NCBI GenBank assembly: GCA_947367055.1
Contig: CANBCI010000002.1
Location: forward strand, 204,005-268,004
DNA from: an uncultured Alphaproteobacteria bacterium
GTDB taxonomy: Bacteria > Pseudomonadota > Alphaproteobacteria > Rs-D84
Length of the DNA stretch: 64,000 nt
Direction of reading: 5' to 3'
Each line of letters starts with the position of its first letter. Position 1 is the stretch's first letter. The notes beneath the pieces are model-generated. The model saw only the letters and a list, made by a program, of their open reading frames with translations, made no database searches and was not told where the DNA came from. Below, one piece after another: positions 1-9,906 of the stretch. The translations under genes and the position numbers were made by a program.

Positions 1-636
1 CCGGTATTGGATGTAAACGTAAATCCAGACTGTCCGGTTATTGGAAAGCGCGGGCGTTCGTTTTCCGACAATCCAAAGCTGGTTGTGCGGTTTGCGGGTG
101 CATTTGGTCGTGGTCTGAATGATGCGGGACTCGCCTATTCCTTCAAGCATTTTCCCGGTCACGGCAGTTCGACCATGGATTCGCATAAAGGCATTACGGA
201 CATAACAAATACATGGCGTGAATATGAGCTGGAACCGTATCGCGTGCTGGCGGCTAAAAATCCGCGCGGTGCAATGGTTATGGTCGGGCATATAATAAAT
301 CGTAATATTGACGATGTTCCGGCGTCACTATCGCCGCGTACAATCGGCATGTTGCGCGACATGGGGTTTGACGGCGTTGTGGTTTCCGATTGCATGAACA
401 TGGGTGCAATATCCAATCAATACGGTCGCCGCGATGCGATTTTTCGGGCGATAAACGCCGGGAATGATTTGCTGGTGTTCAGTAATAACCTGATATACGA
501 TGCATACACCGGCGATGATGTTTATGCAATTATTGTTGATTTGGTAAATAGCGGAGAAATCAAAAAATCCCGTATTCGCGAATCTTATCGTAGAATTATG
601 AAATTAAAGAAATCAATTGGACTAAAACAGCGATAA
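1..636 (+). CDS. nagZ: Beta-N-acetylhexosaminidase, GH3 family (NagZ-like), 5' truncated by window start
   Basis: Open frame from window start; LDVNVNPDCPVIGKRGRSFSDNP, FKHFPGHGSS and VVVSDCMNMGAIS are GH3/NagZ motifs. Confidence 0.85.
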   Translation, partial: PVLDVNVNPDCPVIGKRGRSFSDNPKLVVRFAGAFGRGLNDAGLAYSFKHFPGHGSSTMDSHKGITDITNTWREYELEPYRVLAAKNPRGAMVMVGHIINRNIDDVPASLSPRTIGMLRDMGFDGVVVSDCMNMGAISNQYGRRDAIFRAINAGNDLLVFSNNLIYDAYTGDDVYAIIVDLVNSGEIKKSRIRESYRRIMKLKKSIGLKQR

Positions 637-666
637 AATTGATAGTATTCACATGGGCATAAAAAA

Positions 667-755
667 TGGCGGAGCGTATAGGACTCGAACCTATGGACCG
701 ACATAAACCGGTCACAGATTAGCAATCTGCTGCATTACCACTCTGCCAACGCTCC
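667..755 (-). tRNA. tRNA-Ser(GCT)
   Basis: Reverse complement GGAGCGT...TTGCTAA anticodon loop...long variable arm...GGTTCGAGTCC...ACGCTCCGCCA; CCA encoded. Confidence 0.93.
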
Positions 756-876
756 GCGTGGTTGCGTGGGTTATTATAAATGAAGCCGCGGGCAAATGCA
801 AGCGGGAAAATTCACAGCGGCATTTCATAATTATTGTTGACAATTTGTGGACCCAAGGATAATAATCTTAACCGTT

Positions 877-2532
877 ATGAAAACATTATTTATCGCGTTA
901 AAGATTGTTTGGGCGGGCGCCGAAACATATAAACTGAAATTTAAGCTGATTCTGTCCCTGCTGGTGGGAATCGCAAATGGTGTCATGCTGTTTTTTCTGC
1001 CGCTGTCATTGGCGTGGCTGGTAAAAGCGCTGACTGACGGGGGCGATGCGTTGTTGTATTTCTGGATTCTGGTGGCGGCGTCATTGATAATGGTGTTGCT
1101 TAAATTTATTCGCAGATTCTTTTTGGAAAGCACAATCAACACCATTCCCACAATAATTCGGGTGCAATATTATAAGAAGTTGTTCGCCCAGTCGTATTCG
1201 TGGCACCTGAATAATAACGCAGGATTTTTCCTGGCTGCATTGAACCAGGTCTGCGGCAGTATCAAACAGTGGCTGCAAACTTTTCCCGATAAATATATTC
1301 CGAATACCGTTATGGGAATTTTGTTTTTTGCGTACACTTGGACAATATCACCCGTAATGTTTTTATTCTTTTTATGTTCACTGGTGGGGGTGATTGTCTT
1401 TGGCAAGGTGCTGCATAATTTGCGTATGAAAATCGCCACCGCAAACACCGTAAAGCAAATTGCATTTGACCGAACATTTATAGACTTTTTGAATAACATC
1501 AGGTCCGTTAAGAAAATGGATTTATTGGACTTTACGTATGGGCGCCTGACGCAGAGAAAAAATGATTTGAATGCACAAAGCGAGAAATTTAGCAGATACA
1601 ACGGTAATCAATGGGGTTTTATAGAACTGTGCATAGAATTATTGTTTCTGATACCGATTGGTTATTTGGTATACCGTGCGGTTATGGGATACGGCGGCAT
1701 AGACACGATTGTTTTATTTGCATCGATGCAGCCGCGCATAGGTGGCCTGACCCAATATATAATGCTGTTTATGGAAGACGTGTCGTTCAGTTATGTGCAA
1801 TATGACATATTGGCGCATCATTTGGAAAAAGTTACGGATTGCAAATCCCGCCACCAAGGTAAATACAGGTGGAAGAAAATAATTTTTGAAAACACCAAGT
1901 TTTGCTTTAAAAAAGACAATGCTTTATTTACCCACTGTGTGCCGAAATTTGTTATAAACAAAGGTGATCATATTGCGGTTGTCGGAAAATCCGGCGAAGG
2001 CAAATCGACATTTTTAAATATGCTGGCGGGGTTGTTTCGGGTTCAGTCCGGCAATACGATGGTTGATGAAAAAACATTTCATGAAATTGGGCCTGATTTT
2101 TTTACGCGAACCGTTGCATATATATCCCAGGATGTAGAGTTGTTTGATATGACGCTGTTTGACAACGTAACCCTGGGGCGGAATGTTTCAAAACGAGAGT
2201 TAGACAAGGTGATTCACGGATGCTGTTTGGATGAATTGGTTCGGCGGTCCGGTACGATGCATATAAATATCGGGGAAAAGGGAATGAAGGTTTCCGCCGG
2301 TGAAAAGCAGCGCATCAATCTGGCGCGCGGGTTGTTGCTAAACAAGGATATTTTGATTTTAGATGAGATTACCGCCAATATTGATGCGGATACGACAAAG
2401 AAAATATGGAATTTTATATTCAGTGAATATAAAGATAAGACAATTGTTGCCGTATCGCATGAAAAGGAATTGTTAAACCATGTTGATCGCAGATTGCGCT
2501 TTGTAAAGGGTGTTGGCCGCGAAGAATTGTAA
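877..2532 (+). CDS. ABC transporter, fused permease/ATP-binding protein
   Basis: N-terminal TM helices; Walker A GKSGEGKST, signature VSAGEKQR, Walker B ILILDEITA; start moved from 847 to 877 because a TTGACA-N17-TAATAA promoter overlaps the upstream start. Confidence 0.85.
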   Translation: MKTLFIALKIVWAGAETYKLKFKLILSLLVGIANGVMLFFLPLSLAWLVKALTDGGDALLYFWILVAASLIMVLLKFIRRFFLESTINTIPTIIRVQYYKKLFAQSYSWHLNNNAGFFLAALNQVCGSIKQWLQTFPDKYIPNTVMGILFFAYTWTISPVMFLFFLCSLVGVIVFGKVLHNLRMKIATANTVKQIAFDRTFIDFLNNIRSVKKMDLLDFTYGRLTQRKNDLNAQSEKFSRYNGNQWGFIELCIELLFLIPIGYLVYRAVMGYGGIDTIVLFASMQPRIGGLTQYIMLFMEDVSFSYVQYDILAHHLEKVTDCKSRHQGKYRWKKIIFENTKFCFKKDNALFTHCVPKFVINKGDHIAVVGKSGEGKSTFLNMLAGLFRVQSGNTMVDEKTFHEIGPDFFTRTVAYISQDVELFDMTLFDNVTLGRNVSKRELDKVIHGCCLDELVRRSGTMHINIGEKGMKVSAGEKQRINLARGLLLNKDILILDEITANIDADTTKKIWNFIFSEYKDKTIVAVSHEKELLNHVDRRLRFVKGVGREEL

Positions 2533-2604
2533 GCGTTTGTAATTTATTGCGTTTCGAACAAAAATCCCCCGAATGGGGGGATTTATTTTTGATAATAACA
2601 ATAT

Positions 2605-3201
2605 TTATCGTCCTCTGCATCCCGCAAGCAAGTTCGCCTGGAAATCCGAATGACAGACCGCTTTGCTCGTGAACTCTAACATACCGTTACGGGCCTCGAA
2701 GCGCGGGTACCCGCGGTCGTGGACACCGAACCAAGCGGTGCCTTTTAACAATCTTAATGCACCCGTCTGTTTATCTCTTATAATAAGGGTACCAACCGTG
2801 CATTCCCCTTCCTTATCAAACTTTACCTGCTTGCCCGCATATGTCCATTTACCATAACCAGGGAAATCTATGTCTGATACCTGCTTTGTTGCCTGCCCTA
2901 CCTGTTCAAATTCTGGACAACCTTTATCAAAGATTTCTTTCAGTTTTTCCGAATTTTTTGTGTCATTATTATCCCAATATACTTCAATACCATTGTATTT
3001 CTTGGTTAACAATTTTCTCTTTTCGTTATCATATACACATACGTATTTATATTCTTTGCCGAATAATTTTTTTAATGACGCAGTTGTCAACTGCTGTTTT
3101 TTTATTATTGGCGCATCAGCAACCAGAAATTCAATAATCTTATACTGGTTTTCTGATAATTTATAAGTTGTACCATTAATTGTAACCGGTTTCATGTTCA
3201 T
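2605..3201 (-). CDS. Hypothetical protein, tandem paralogue of the 3272-3850 gene
   Basis: 198 aa ORF; FPGYGKWTYAGKQVKFDKEGECTVGTLIIRDKQTGALRLLKGTAWFGV aligns with its neighbour. Confidence 0.75.
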   Translation of the reverse strand: MNMKPVTINGTTYKLSENQYKIIEFLVADAPIIKKQQLTTASLKKLFGKEYKYVCVYDNEKRKLLTKKYNGIEVYWDNNDTKNSEKLKEIFDKGCPEFEQVGQATKQVSDIDFPGYGKWTYAGKQVKFDKEGECTVGTLIIRDKQTGALRLLKGTAWFGVHDRGYPRFEARNGMLEFTSKAVCHSDFQANLLAGCRGR

Positions 3202-3271
3202 TTTAATCTCTATCTTGACTTAATTATTATTTAACATGACTTTATAGTTGTCAAGTCTTTGGAGACATTTA

Positions 3272-3850
3272 TCATCTGATGTACCCGTTTAACAGGAAAA
3301 CCCTAAAAACCATATACTGTGGATTAAGTATATTGACATAAGAATCGTTCTTGGTCAGCATTGTCATATACGGGGCAAACAGACTGTCGGGATAGTTTAT
3401 ACCAATCCAAGAAGTACGTTTGAATAGTTTCAATTTGCCAGTTGCCTTACTTCTTATTATCAGATTACCAACTACATGATTGCCATTCTTATCAAACTTT
3501 ATGCGTTTATAAGGTTTTGTCCACCTTGCCAATCCTGGATAATCGAATTTTGCAACCGGCATCACCACAGGCATAACCAGTTCAAATTTTGGAAATTTTG
3601 CATTAAATAGCTCATTTAATTCTTCTTTGGAGCTAGTCTGATTAAACTCTAGCCACCATGTTGTCATGTCGTTGTATTGTGGCGGTATCGGTGGCGGTAA
3701 TTCGCTATTGTACTTAATAACAAACTCGCCATAATCTACGCCCAGTAAGTGGTTCAACGCATCTTTGGTCAGTTGTTCTTTCTTGATCGTTGTCGCCTTG
3801 CCGAACATATTTGCAAATGGAATTGTCAGTTTTTGTATAATGCGATACAT
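3272..3850 (-). CDS. Hypothetical protein, tandem paralogue of the 2605-3201 gene
   Basis: YPGLARWTKPYKRIKFDKNGNHVVGNLIIRSKATGKLKLFKRTSWIGI; AAAGGAC SD before ATG at 3850. Confidence 0.72.
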   Translation of the reverse strand: MYRIIQKLTIPFANMFGKATTIKKEQLTKDALNHLLGVDYGEFVIKYNSELPPPIPPQYNDMTTWWLEFNQTSSKEELNELFNAKFPKFELVMPVVMPVAKFDYPGLARWTKPYKRIKFDKNGNHVVGNLIIRSKATGKLKLFKRTSWIGINYPDSLFAPYMTMLTKNDSYVNILNPQYMVFRVFLLNGYIR

Positions 3851-3928
3851 ATCATGTCCTTTAGTATATGCAAGCAATAGCTAAAATTATTCAAATTGTC
3901 AAATGTTTGGTATGTTTAATAACAAAAA

Positions 3929-3953
3929 TCCCGCCATTTGGCGGGATTTTTCG
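3929..3953. terminator. Bidirectional intrinsic terminator
   Basis: aaaaatcccgccatttggcgggattttt. Confidence 0.7.
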
Positions 3954-3976
3954 CGTTCGCATGCAAACGGTATTGA

Positions 3977-4456
3977 TTAACGTTTGCTGAACTGGGTTGA
4001 ACGACGCGCCTTGCGGAAACCGTAGTGTTTGCGTTCCACAACACGACTGTCGCGTGTCAGGAATCCCGCCGCCTTTAATGCCGCGCGCAATTCCGGTTCG
4101 GCCTTTTCCAAGGCTTTTGAAATACCGTGTTTAACGGCGCCCGCCTGGCCCGACAGACCGCCGCCCATAACCATGGCGTGAACGTCATACGCACCTTCGC
4201 GTTTTGTAACGCCAAACGGTTGTGCAATAATCATTTGCAGCACCGGACGACGGAAATATTCGGTCATCGGTGTATCGTTGACAATGATGTTGCCCTTACC
4301 CGGCATCAGATAAACGCGTGCAACGGAATCCTTGCGCTTGCCGGTGGCATATGTCGCGCCGGTCAGTTTTACGGATGCAACCGGGGCCTTTTTAACGGCG
4401 GCCTTCTTTGCCGGTGCCGCTTTTTTGGCGGTCGTTGTTTTTTTGGCTTCTGTCAT
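3977..4456 (-). CDS. rpsI: 30S ribosomal protein S9
   Basis: [15 protein letters not shown]...[19 protein letters not shown]...[11 protein letters not shown]. Confidence 0.97.
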   Translation of the reverse strand: MTEAKKTTTAKKAAPAKKAAVKKAPVASVKLTGATYATGKRKDSVARVYLMPGKGNIIVNDTPMTEYFRRPVLQMIIAQPFGVTKREGAYDVHAMVMGGGLSGQAGAVKHGISKALEKAEPELRAALKAAGFLTRDSRVVERKHYGFRKARRSTQFSKR

Positions 4457-4929
4457 TATTCGCCCCTTTTATTTTTACGGTTCAAGCCTGCGAAATCGAT
4501 AACGACCGGTTTCTGGGCTTCGTGTTTGTGTTCTGCGCCCGCATATACGTGCAGCTTGGTCAATCTCTGGTTCGCCAGGGCAACCGCCGTGCGGCGTCCC
4601 ATCATGCGCTTTACCGCGTTGAAAACCAACTTTTCCGGTTTTTCATTGCGCATCTGGCCCAGGGTGCGTTCTTTCAAAGAACCAGTCCACAGCGAGTGCC
4701 AAAAGAATTTTGTCTTTTCTGCCTTGCGTCCGGACAATGCAATCTTGTCCGCGTTGATGATGATAACGTGGTCACCGCAATCCATGTTCGGCGTCCATGT
4801 CGGCTTGTGCTTGCCACGCAGGATGTTCGCAGTGTATGCCGCCAAACGACCCAGTGTGCAATCGGTTGCGTCAATCAGATACCATTTGGCGTCCAATTCG
4901 CATTTTTTTAACGATTTTGTCGCTGCCAT
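4456..4929 (-). CDS. rplM: 50S ribosomal protein L13
   Basis: [25 protein letters not shown]; standard rplM-rpsI pair. Confidence 0.97.
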   Translation of the reverse strand: MAATKSLKKCELDAKWYLIDATDCTLGRLAAYTANILRGKHKPTWTPNMDCGDHVIIINADKIALSGRKAEKTKFFWHSLWTGSLKERTLGQMRNEKPEKLVFNAVKRMMGRRTAVALANQRLTKLHVYAGAEHKHEAQKPVVIDFAGLNRKNKRGE

Positions 4930-5029
4930 TTTGTTTTTTCCTTGGTTTGTTTTTTATTAAAGCGTGCATATTATTACGGAACCCGGCGGAAAAGTCAAGC
5001 AAAATCCATATGGTATAATAATACCGTAT

Positions 5030-6676
5030 TTATTTTTGGTTTTCGCCTTCGTCTTTGTCGCGGTTTATAATCAGGTTTCCAACCGCGCCGCCAATAACGC
5101 CCACGCCGCCGACAATCGCACCGGTTGTCGCCTTCTTTTTTGCGGTGCTTTTTTGTTCTGCGAATTCGGCGGCATCGGTGCTGTCCGTATCCATCAGAGC
5201 CCGTGATACGGATGTGTACGCCCCACCCGTCCGCCCCAGGCTTTCATTGTCGTATAACCCAGAATTTGCCGCATCCAATACTAATTCGGATTCTATGCCC
5301 GGTGTCATTTCCAATGCGGCCTTGGTTTCCTGAAGGCGCTTGGCTAAATTAATATATTCCGCTTTTTGTTGCATTAATGTATTGGCCGCCGGCAGCTCTA
5401 TTTTTTCCGTGCCGCCGCGAATATTGCGCCCCGCACCAAAATCACATCGAAATGTTTCAATATATGCACGCATGTCGGATTCGGCGGCCGCATCGGCATT
5501 TTGTTCGGCCCGCCCCTGCATCAGCATTTGCCCGCCGACGCCCGCGGCACCAATCGCCAGCGCCCCCAGCAGTCTGTTTCCAACGGATTGTTCCCGCGCC
5601 TTGGCGCGTTCGTATTGTTTTTGCAATACTGCGTATTCGGTCGCATCGGATAGAAAATAGAAAAATTCCTTGTCGGACTGTTCATCGATATTTTTTGCGC
5701 GCTCGGTTAAATCTTGTTCACGGCGTTGTAATTCTTGTTCGCTTATATCGGGCGTTTCAGTCACCTGAATTGTTTGAACAGTATTTGTGTTTGCTGACAG
5801 CATATTTTGCATGTTTTTCCAAATTAAACTTGGGGCTACCGCCAGTACGTTGCCGCGTCGGGTGTCCTTGAAACTATCGCGACCGCGGCTGACGATACCA
5901 TATATGGTGTTATTTGCAAAATACGGGCCGCCGGAATTTCCCTGCATTGCATCACAGGTATTGCTGATGATTTTATCATCCGCATATATTCCTGTAAGTT
6001 TGCAGTCCGTGTGCGCCTTTAATTTATACTCCATGTCACAGTCATCGGGATTATCTCCCTTGAAGCATTGTATTGTTTCATCTGTCCAATCCATAAGCAG
6101 TGGTATACCATTTGCCTTGGTGTCTTGCGCGCTTGGCACTATCAGGTTCATAAAGTTTGTTTTGGATAGGCCGTGTTGCTTTGCGTTTTTCTTAAAAATT
6201 TGTTTTAGCTTTTTTATTTCATCATCCTTGAGTATTCGCATATAGCCAAAGCCGGCATTGGTGACGGTCAATATCTTGGATTGGCTGGATACCGTAAACG
6301 TGTTATTGCTGTAAAAATTCGAATCTGTGACGCGTAGCAATGCCCAGTCGTCTGATGCAAAGTCATGGCCATATTGTTCCAGTTTAATTTGCGTTTGTCG
6401 GCCGTCGGATAGTTTGATTGTGAATAATTCGCCAATATGTTTGTTGTTGTCAAAGTCTGTGTCTTCTGTAATGCAGTGACGCGCAGTTAGAATTATATCC
6501 TTTGCGACGTACTGGGCGGTACAGGTGCCATGTTCCCGAGTAAAAAAATACACGATTTGGTTATATGGATAAGAATTCCAATCAACATATTTTCGTTCGT
6601 CAATTGAACCGACGCCACCATGTGCGGTTATGCAATGGGTGGCAAACAGTATGGCCAATAAGTATTTATAAAACAT
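5030..6676 (-). CDS. Secreted S1 (trypsin-like) serine protease with long C-terminal extension
   Basis: Signal peptide; TARHC (His), DDWALLRV (Asp), GNSGGPYF (Ser); Gly-rich hydrophobic stretches near the C-terminus. Confidence 0.85.
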   Translation of the reverse strand: MFYKYLLAILFATHCITAHGGVGSIDERKYVDWNSYPYNQIVYFFTREHGTCTAQYVAKDIILTARHCITEDTDFDNNKHIGELFTIKLSDGRQTQIKLEQYGHDFASDDWALLRVTDSNFYSNNTFTVSSQSKILTVTNAGFGYMRILKDDEIKKLKQIFKKNAKQHGLSKTNFMNLIVPSAQDTKANGIPLLMDWTDETIQCFKGDNPDDCDMEYKLKAHTDCKLTGIYADDKIISNTCDAMQGNSGGPYFANNTIYGIVSRGRDSFKDTRRGNVLAVAPSLIWKNMQNMLSANTNTVQTIQVTETPDISEQELQRREQDLTERAKNIDEQSDKEFFYFLSDATEYAVLQKQYERAKAREQSVGNRLLGALAIGAAGVGGQMLMQGRAEQNADAAAESDMRAYIETFRCDFGAGRNIRGGTEKIELPAANTLMQQKAEYINLAKRLQETKAALEMTPGIESELVLDAANSGLYDNESLGRTGGAYTSVSRALMDTDSTDAAEFAEQKSTAKKKATTGAIVGGVGVIGGAVGNLIINRDKDEGENQK

Positions 6677-6689
6677 TTTTTCTCCTATT

Positions 6690-6714
6690 AAAAACCACCT
6701 AAAAATTCAGGTGG
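6690..6714 (-). terminator. Intrinsic terminator of leader RNA A, just upstream of the protease start
   Basis: Minus strand CCACCTgaatttttAGGTGGTTTTT. Confidence 0.75.
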
Positions 6715-6865
6715 CAGGAGGTTCGAAACTATCCATTGTGAAATAGCGTCGGTTATTTTATATTCACCGACCCTCCTGCATACTACAGGAGATTTTTTGC
6801 CAGTTTTCTGGCGACACAATGGTGGGTTTCGACGCCCCAATGCGACAACTCATCGCATCAGTTTT
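6690..6865 (-). ncRNA. Structured leader RNA A (candidate new family, member 1)
   Basis: P1 TCGAAAC/GTTTCGA, P2 CCATTGTG/CACAATGG, P3 GCCAG/CTGGC, segments CTCCTG:CAGGAG, P5 GTCGGT/ACCGAC, repeated CCTCCTG, terminator; same order as the 46043 and 60757 elements. Confidence 0.65.
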
Positions 6866-6945
6866 ATTTTATATTAAAACAGATTTGCGGGCAAGGATAA
6901 AAATACCGCCCAATTGGGTGGCATGTTAATTTATTTGTGGCGAGT

Positions 6946-8598
6946 TTACATTTCATCCGGCACGACAAGGCCCATAAGGTCAATTGCGCGTGTCAATGTA
7001 TCGCGCGCAATTCGTGCGATATGCAAACGCTGGGTGCGGGTCGCGCTATCCACGTCATCACGTAAAATCGGGCAATTATGATAAAATGTATTCACCAATT
7101 GGCACAAATCATACGCATAGTTCGCAATCATATCCGTTGCCCGGTTGTCAAACGCACTTTGCACCGTGCGCTCGAAATCCAGTATCTCAATCAATAGATT
7201 ACGTTCATCCGTCGTCATTTCGCCCATTTTGGCGGCGGCGGTATCATCTGCTTTTCTTAAAATGCTGTTCAAACGCACGGCGGTGTACAGAATGTATGGG
7301 CCGGTGCGTCCTTCGAAACTGGTTATTTGGTTCGGGTCGAAGATATAATCCGCGCGAACATCGTGCAGTAAATCGTTGAATTTTACCGCCGCCAATGCGA
7401 TTGCCGCAATCGTGTCGTCCGGCAATGTTTTTCCGGCCGCCGCAACGCGTTCGCGCACTGCGTCCGTTGCGGTATCCAAAATATCCAACAATTCCGCCAC
7501 ACCGCCGTCGCGCGTTTTAAACGGTTTGCCGTCGGCGCCGGTCAATGCACCAAAACCTGTATGGAACAGTTCGGCCTGTGTAATATCAGCCAATTTTGCG
7601 GCGCGGAATACTTGGTTAAAGTGCAGATTCTGACGTGAATCTGTAAAGTAGCCGATGATGTCCGGGTTGTCGGTTTTGTTGCGGTAATATATCGCCGATA
7701 AATCCGCCGCGGCGTATGTTTGGGTGTCGCTGCTGGTCCGGAACATCAGTGGCGGCATCGGTGCAGTATCGTCGTCGCGTTTTACATTTACAATCATTGC
7801 CCCGTCGGATTCAACCAGCAGTTTTTTTGATTCCAGTATTTTTTGCGTATCCGCCACATATTCGGCAACGCCGCGTTCACCCATTGTCGCATCAAACGGC
7901 AATACATTCAGGCGGCGCAGCACTTCGTCCATTTGTGCCAGTGATATTTTCATAAACGCGTCGTATATTTCGCGGTATTTTGCATCACCCGCCTGCAGGC
8001 CGGCCGTTACTTCTTTTGCATGCTGCAACCAGGCCTCGTCTTCCTTGGCACGTGCGGTGGACGCCGGATAAATTTTATTTAATTCAGCCGCGCTTTCCGG
8101 CATGCCGTTTTCCAGAATCCATGCGATTATAAGCCCCATCGGCCGCCCCCAGTCGCCGATATGATTATAACTTTTTGTTTTGTGCCCCAATGATTTTGCA
8201 ATGCGGTTGAAAGTATCGCCCACAATCGTCGTACGCAGGTGCCCGATATGTAACGCTTTGCCGACATTATAGCCGCCATAGTCTAAATCAATTTTTTTTA
8301 TTTCGGATGCGGTTGTATCACTTTTCGCACCGGCCGCGTCCCAGATAAAGTCATCGCGCAACTTTATGTTAATAAATCCGGGTCCGGCAACGGATGTTTC
8401 CGCAATAAATGGCAATTCTGCAATTTTTTCGGCAATGTCGCCCGCCAATTCGCGCGGATTTTTCCCGGTGGATTTTGCCATAACCATGGCGGCATTTGTC
8501 GCAAAGTCGCCAAAATCACGGTTGCGGGGAACCTCTAAATTTACAGTTGCGCCCAGTTTTTTATTTATTGATTCAGATACGTGCTTATACAGATTCAT
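6946..8598 (-). CDS. argS: Arginyl-tRNA synthetase
   Basis: 550 aa; GYNVGKALHIGHLRTTIVGD; ADLSAIYYR; full length. Confidence 0.95.
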   Translation of the reverse strand: MNLYKHVSESINKKLGATVNLEVPRNRDFGDFATNAAMVMAKSTGKNPRELAGDIAEKIAELPFIAETSVAGPGFINIKLRDDFIWDAAGAKSDTTASEIKKIDLDYGGYNVGKALHIGHLRTTIVGDTFNRIAKSLGHKTKSYNHIGDWGRPMGLIIAWILENGMPESAAELNKIYPASTARAKEDEAWLQHAKEVTAGLQAGDAKYREIYDAFMKISLAQMDEVLRRLNVLPFDATMGERGVAEYVADTQKILESKKLLVESDGAMIVNVKRDDDTAPMPPLMFRTSSDTQTYAAADLSAIYYRNKTDNPDIIGYFTDSRQNLHFNQVFRAAKLADITQAELFHTGFGALTGADGKPFKTRDGGVAELLDILDTATDAVRERVAAAGKTLPDDTIAAIALAAVKFNDLLHDVRADYIFDPNQITSFEGRTGPYILYTAVRLNSILRKADDTAAAKMGEMTTDERNLLIEILDFERTVQSAFDNRATDMIANYAYDLCQLVNTFYHNCPILRDDVDSATRTQRLHIARIARDTLTRAIDLMGLVVPDEM

Positions 8599-8625
8599 TT
8601 TTGATACCCATCCGATTTAGATTTA

Positions 8626-9906
8626 TTATATTGGCAATACAATTCTGACGCGCAGACCGCCCATGTCGCTGTTTTCCAGGAACATTTGCCCGCCGTGGTT
8701 TTCAATTGCCGTCTGTGCAATGGACAGCCCCAACCCCGTTCCGCCGGTTTTTGAACCGCGTGCCGAATCCAGGCGCACAAACGGGCGCATTGCGTCGCGC
8801 TTTTTATCATCCGGAATTCCCGGGCCGTCATCTTCGATTATGACTTCTACCTGCTCTGCGCTGTCAATTTCCGTGATGCGTATTTTCTTTTTAGCAAAAC
8901 GCGACGCATTTTCAATTATGTTTCCAAACGCCCGCGCCAGCGCCATTGGCCGTGCATAAAACTGGGCCGGCGCATCGGGGAAACTGGTCTCGATTTTCTT
9001 GTCCGGTGCCGCGTCGCGCGCAATGCGTATCAGCATAGCGGGCAGTTCAACGCTTTGTTCAATTTCCGGCATTTCGCCACGCGCGAACGATAAATATCCA
9101 TTCACCATTTCCGACATCCGGTCAATGTCACGCAGCAATTCTTTCTGTGTTGCGGCGCCCGTTTCCACCGCCAGGCGCATGCGCGTCAGCGGCGCCTTTA
9201 AGTCATGGCTGACCGCGTTCAGCATGTCTGTGCGTGTGCGGTTGTATCGGTTCAGGCGTTCCTTCATTGTAATCATGGCCGCGGCGGCTTCGCGTATTTC
9301 CTTGGAACCGGTCGGTTCAAAGCCCGGTGCGTCCAGACCGCGCCCAAACTGGTTCGCAGCCTTGGCAATGCGGCGAATACTGCGCGAGTGCAGGATTATA
9401 AACGGTGCGATTAAAATCGACACGATTAAAATCGAACCAACCAACCATATCAAGAACAGTTCCGTGCTGGTTGAATAAATGCGTGACAGTGATGTCGCAA
9501 ATGTTGCAATGCGACCGTCTTTGGTCGGGACATCAACAAACACCAGGTGCTTGCCACGGTCAATATATATTTGTGCCGACCGCTGCAGGCGGCTGGACAA
9601 CTCCCGTGCCAACATTCCGGCCTCGTGCGCCTTGTTGTCATTATGTTTCGGCCGGTTCAGGCGGTCGTTTATCGTCACATTTATTCCGGTTGCGCGTCCC
9701 ATGTCCAGCATTGCATCCGCATCCCCGTTGTCCATGAAATTTGTCATTGTGACAATTTCGCCGGCCATTGTTCGCGCCAAAGTTGCATGAACGCGTTTCC
9801 AGTGATTTCCAAAGAACACATTTGCAATGATAACCTGTGCAATAATCAGCGGAACCAGAACCATTAATATTGTCCGCCATAAGAATTTGCGTGGAATCAA
9901 TCTCAT
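8626..9906 (-). CDS. Sensor histidine kinase (EnvZ-like)
   Basis: HAMP-like region, H-box AVSHDLKAPLTRMRL, N-box NIIENASRFA, G-boxes DDGPGIP and GTGLGLSI. Confidence 0.9.
   Translation of the reverse strand: MRLIPRKFLWRTILMVLVPLIIAQVIIANVFFGNHWKRVHATLARTMAGEIVTMTNFMDNGDADAMLDMGRATGINVTINDRLNRPKHNDNKAHEAGMLARELSSRLQRSAQIYIDRGKHLVFVDVPTKDGRIATFATSLSRIYSTSTELFLIWLVGSILIVSILIAPFIILHSRSIRRIAKAANQFGRGLDAPGFEPTGSKEIREAAAAMITMKERLNRYNRTRTDMLNAVSHDLKAPLTRMRLAVETGAATQKELLRDIDRMSEMVNGYLSFARGEMPEIEQSVELPAMLIRIARDAAPDKKIETSFPDAPAQFYARPMALARAFGNIIENASRFAKKKIRITEIDSAEQVEVIIEDDGPGIPDDKKRDAMRPFVRLDSARGSKTGGTGLGLSIAQTAIENHGGQMFLENSDMGGLRVRIVLPI

Noticed and set aside
159-416. Antisense ORFs lying within confident genes (for example 159-416, 14322-14687, 25814-26743, 34654-35238, 56061-56846)
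   Set aside because: They lie opposite clear conserved proteins and have no motif or SD support; long antisense ORFs are expected from the codon bias.
6690-6865. Hammerhead ribozyme in leader RNA A (CTGATGCGATGAG...CGAAAC)
   Set aside because: The CUGAUGA core is interrupted and members B and C lack it, so the resemblance is accidental.
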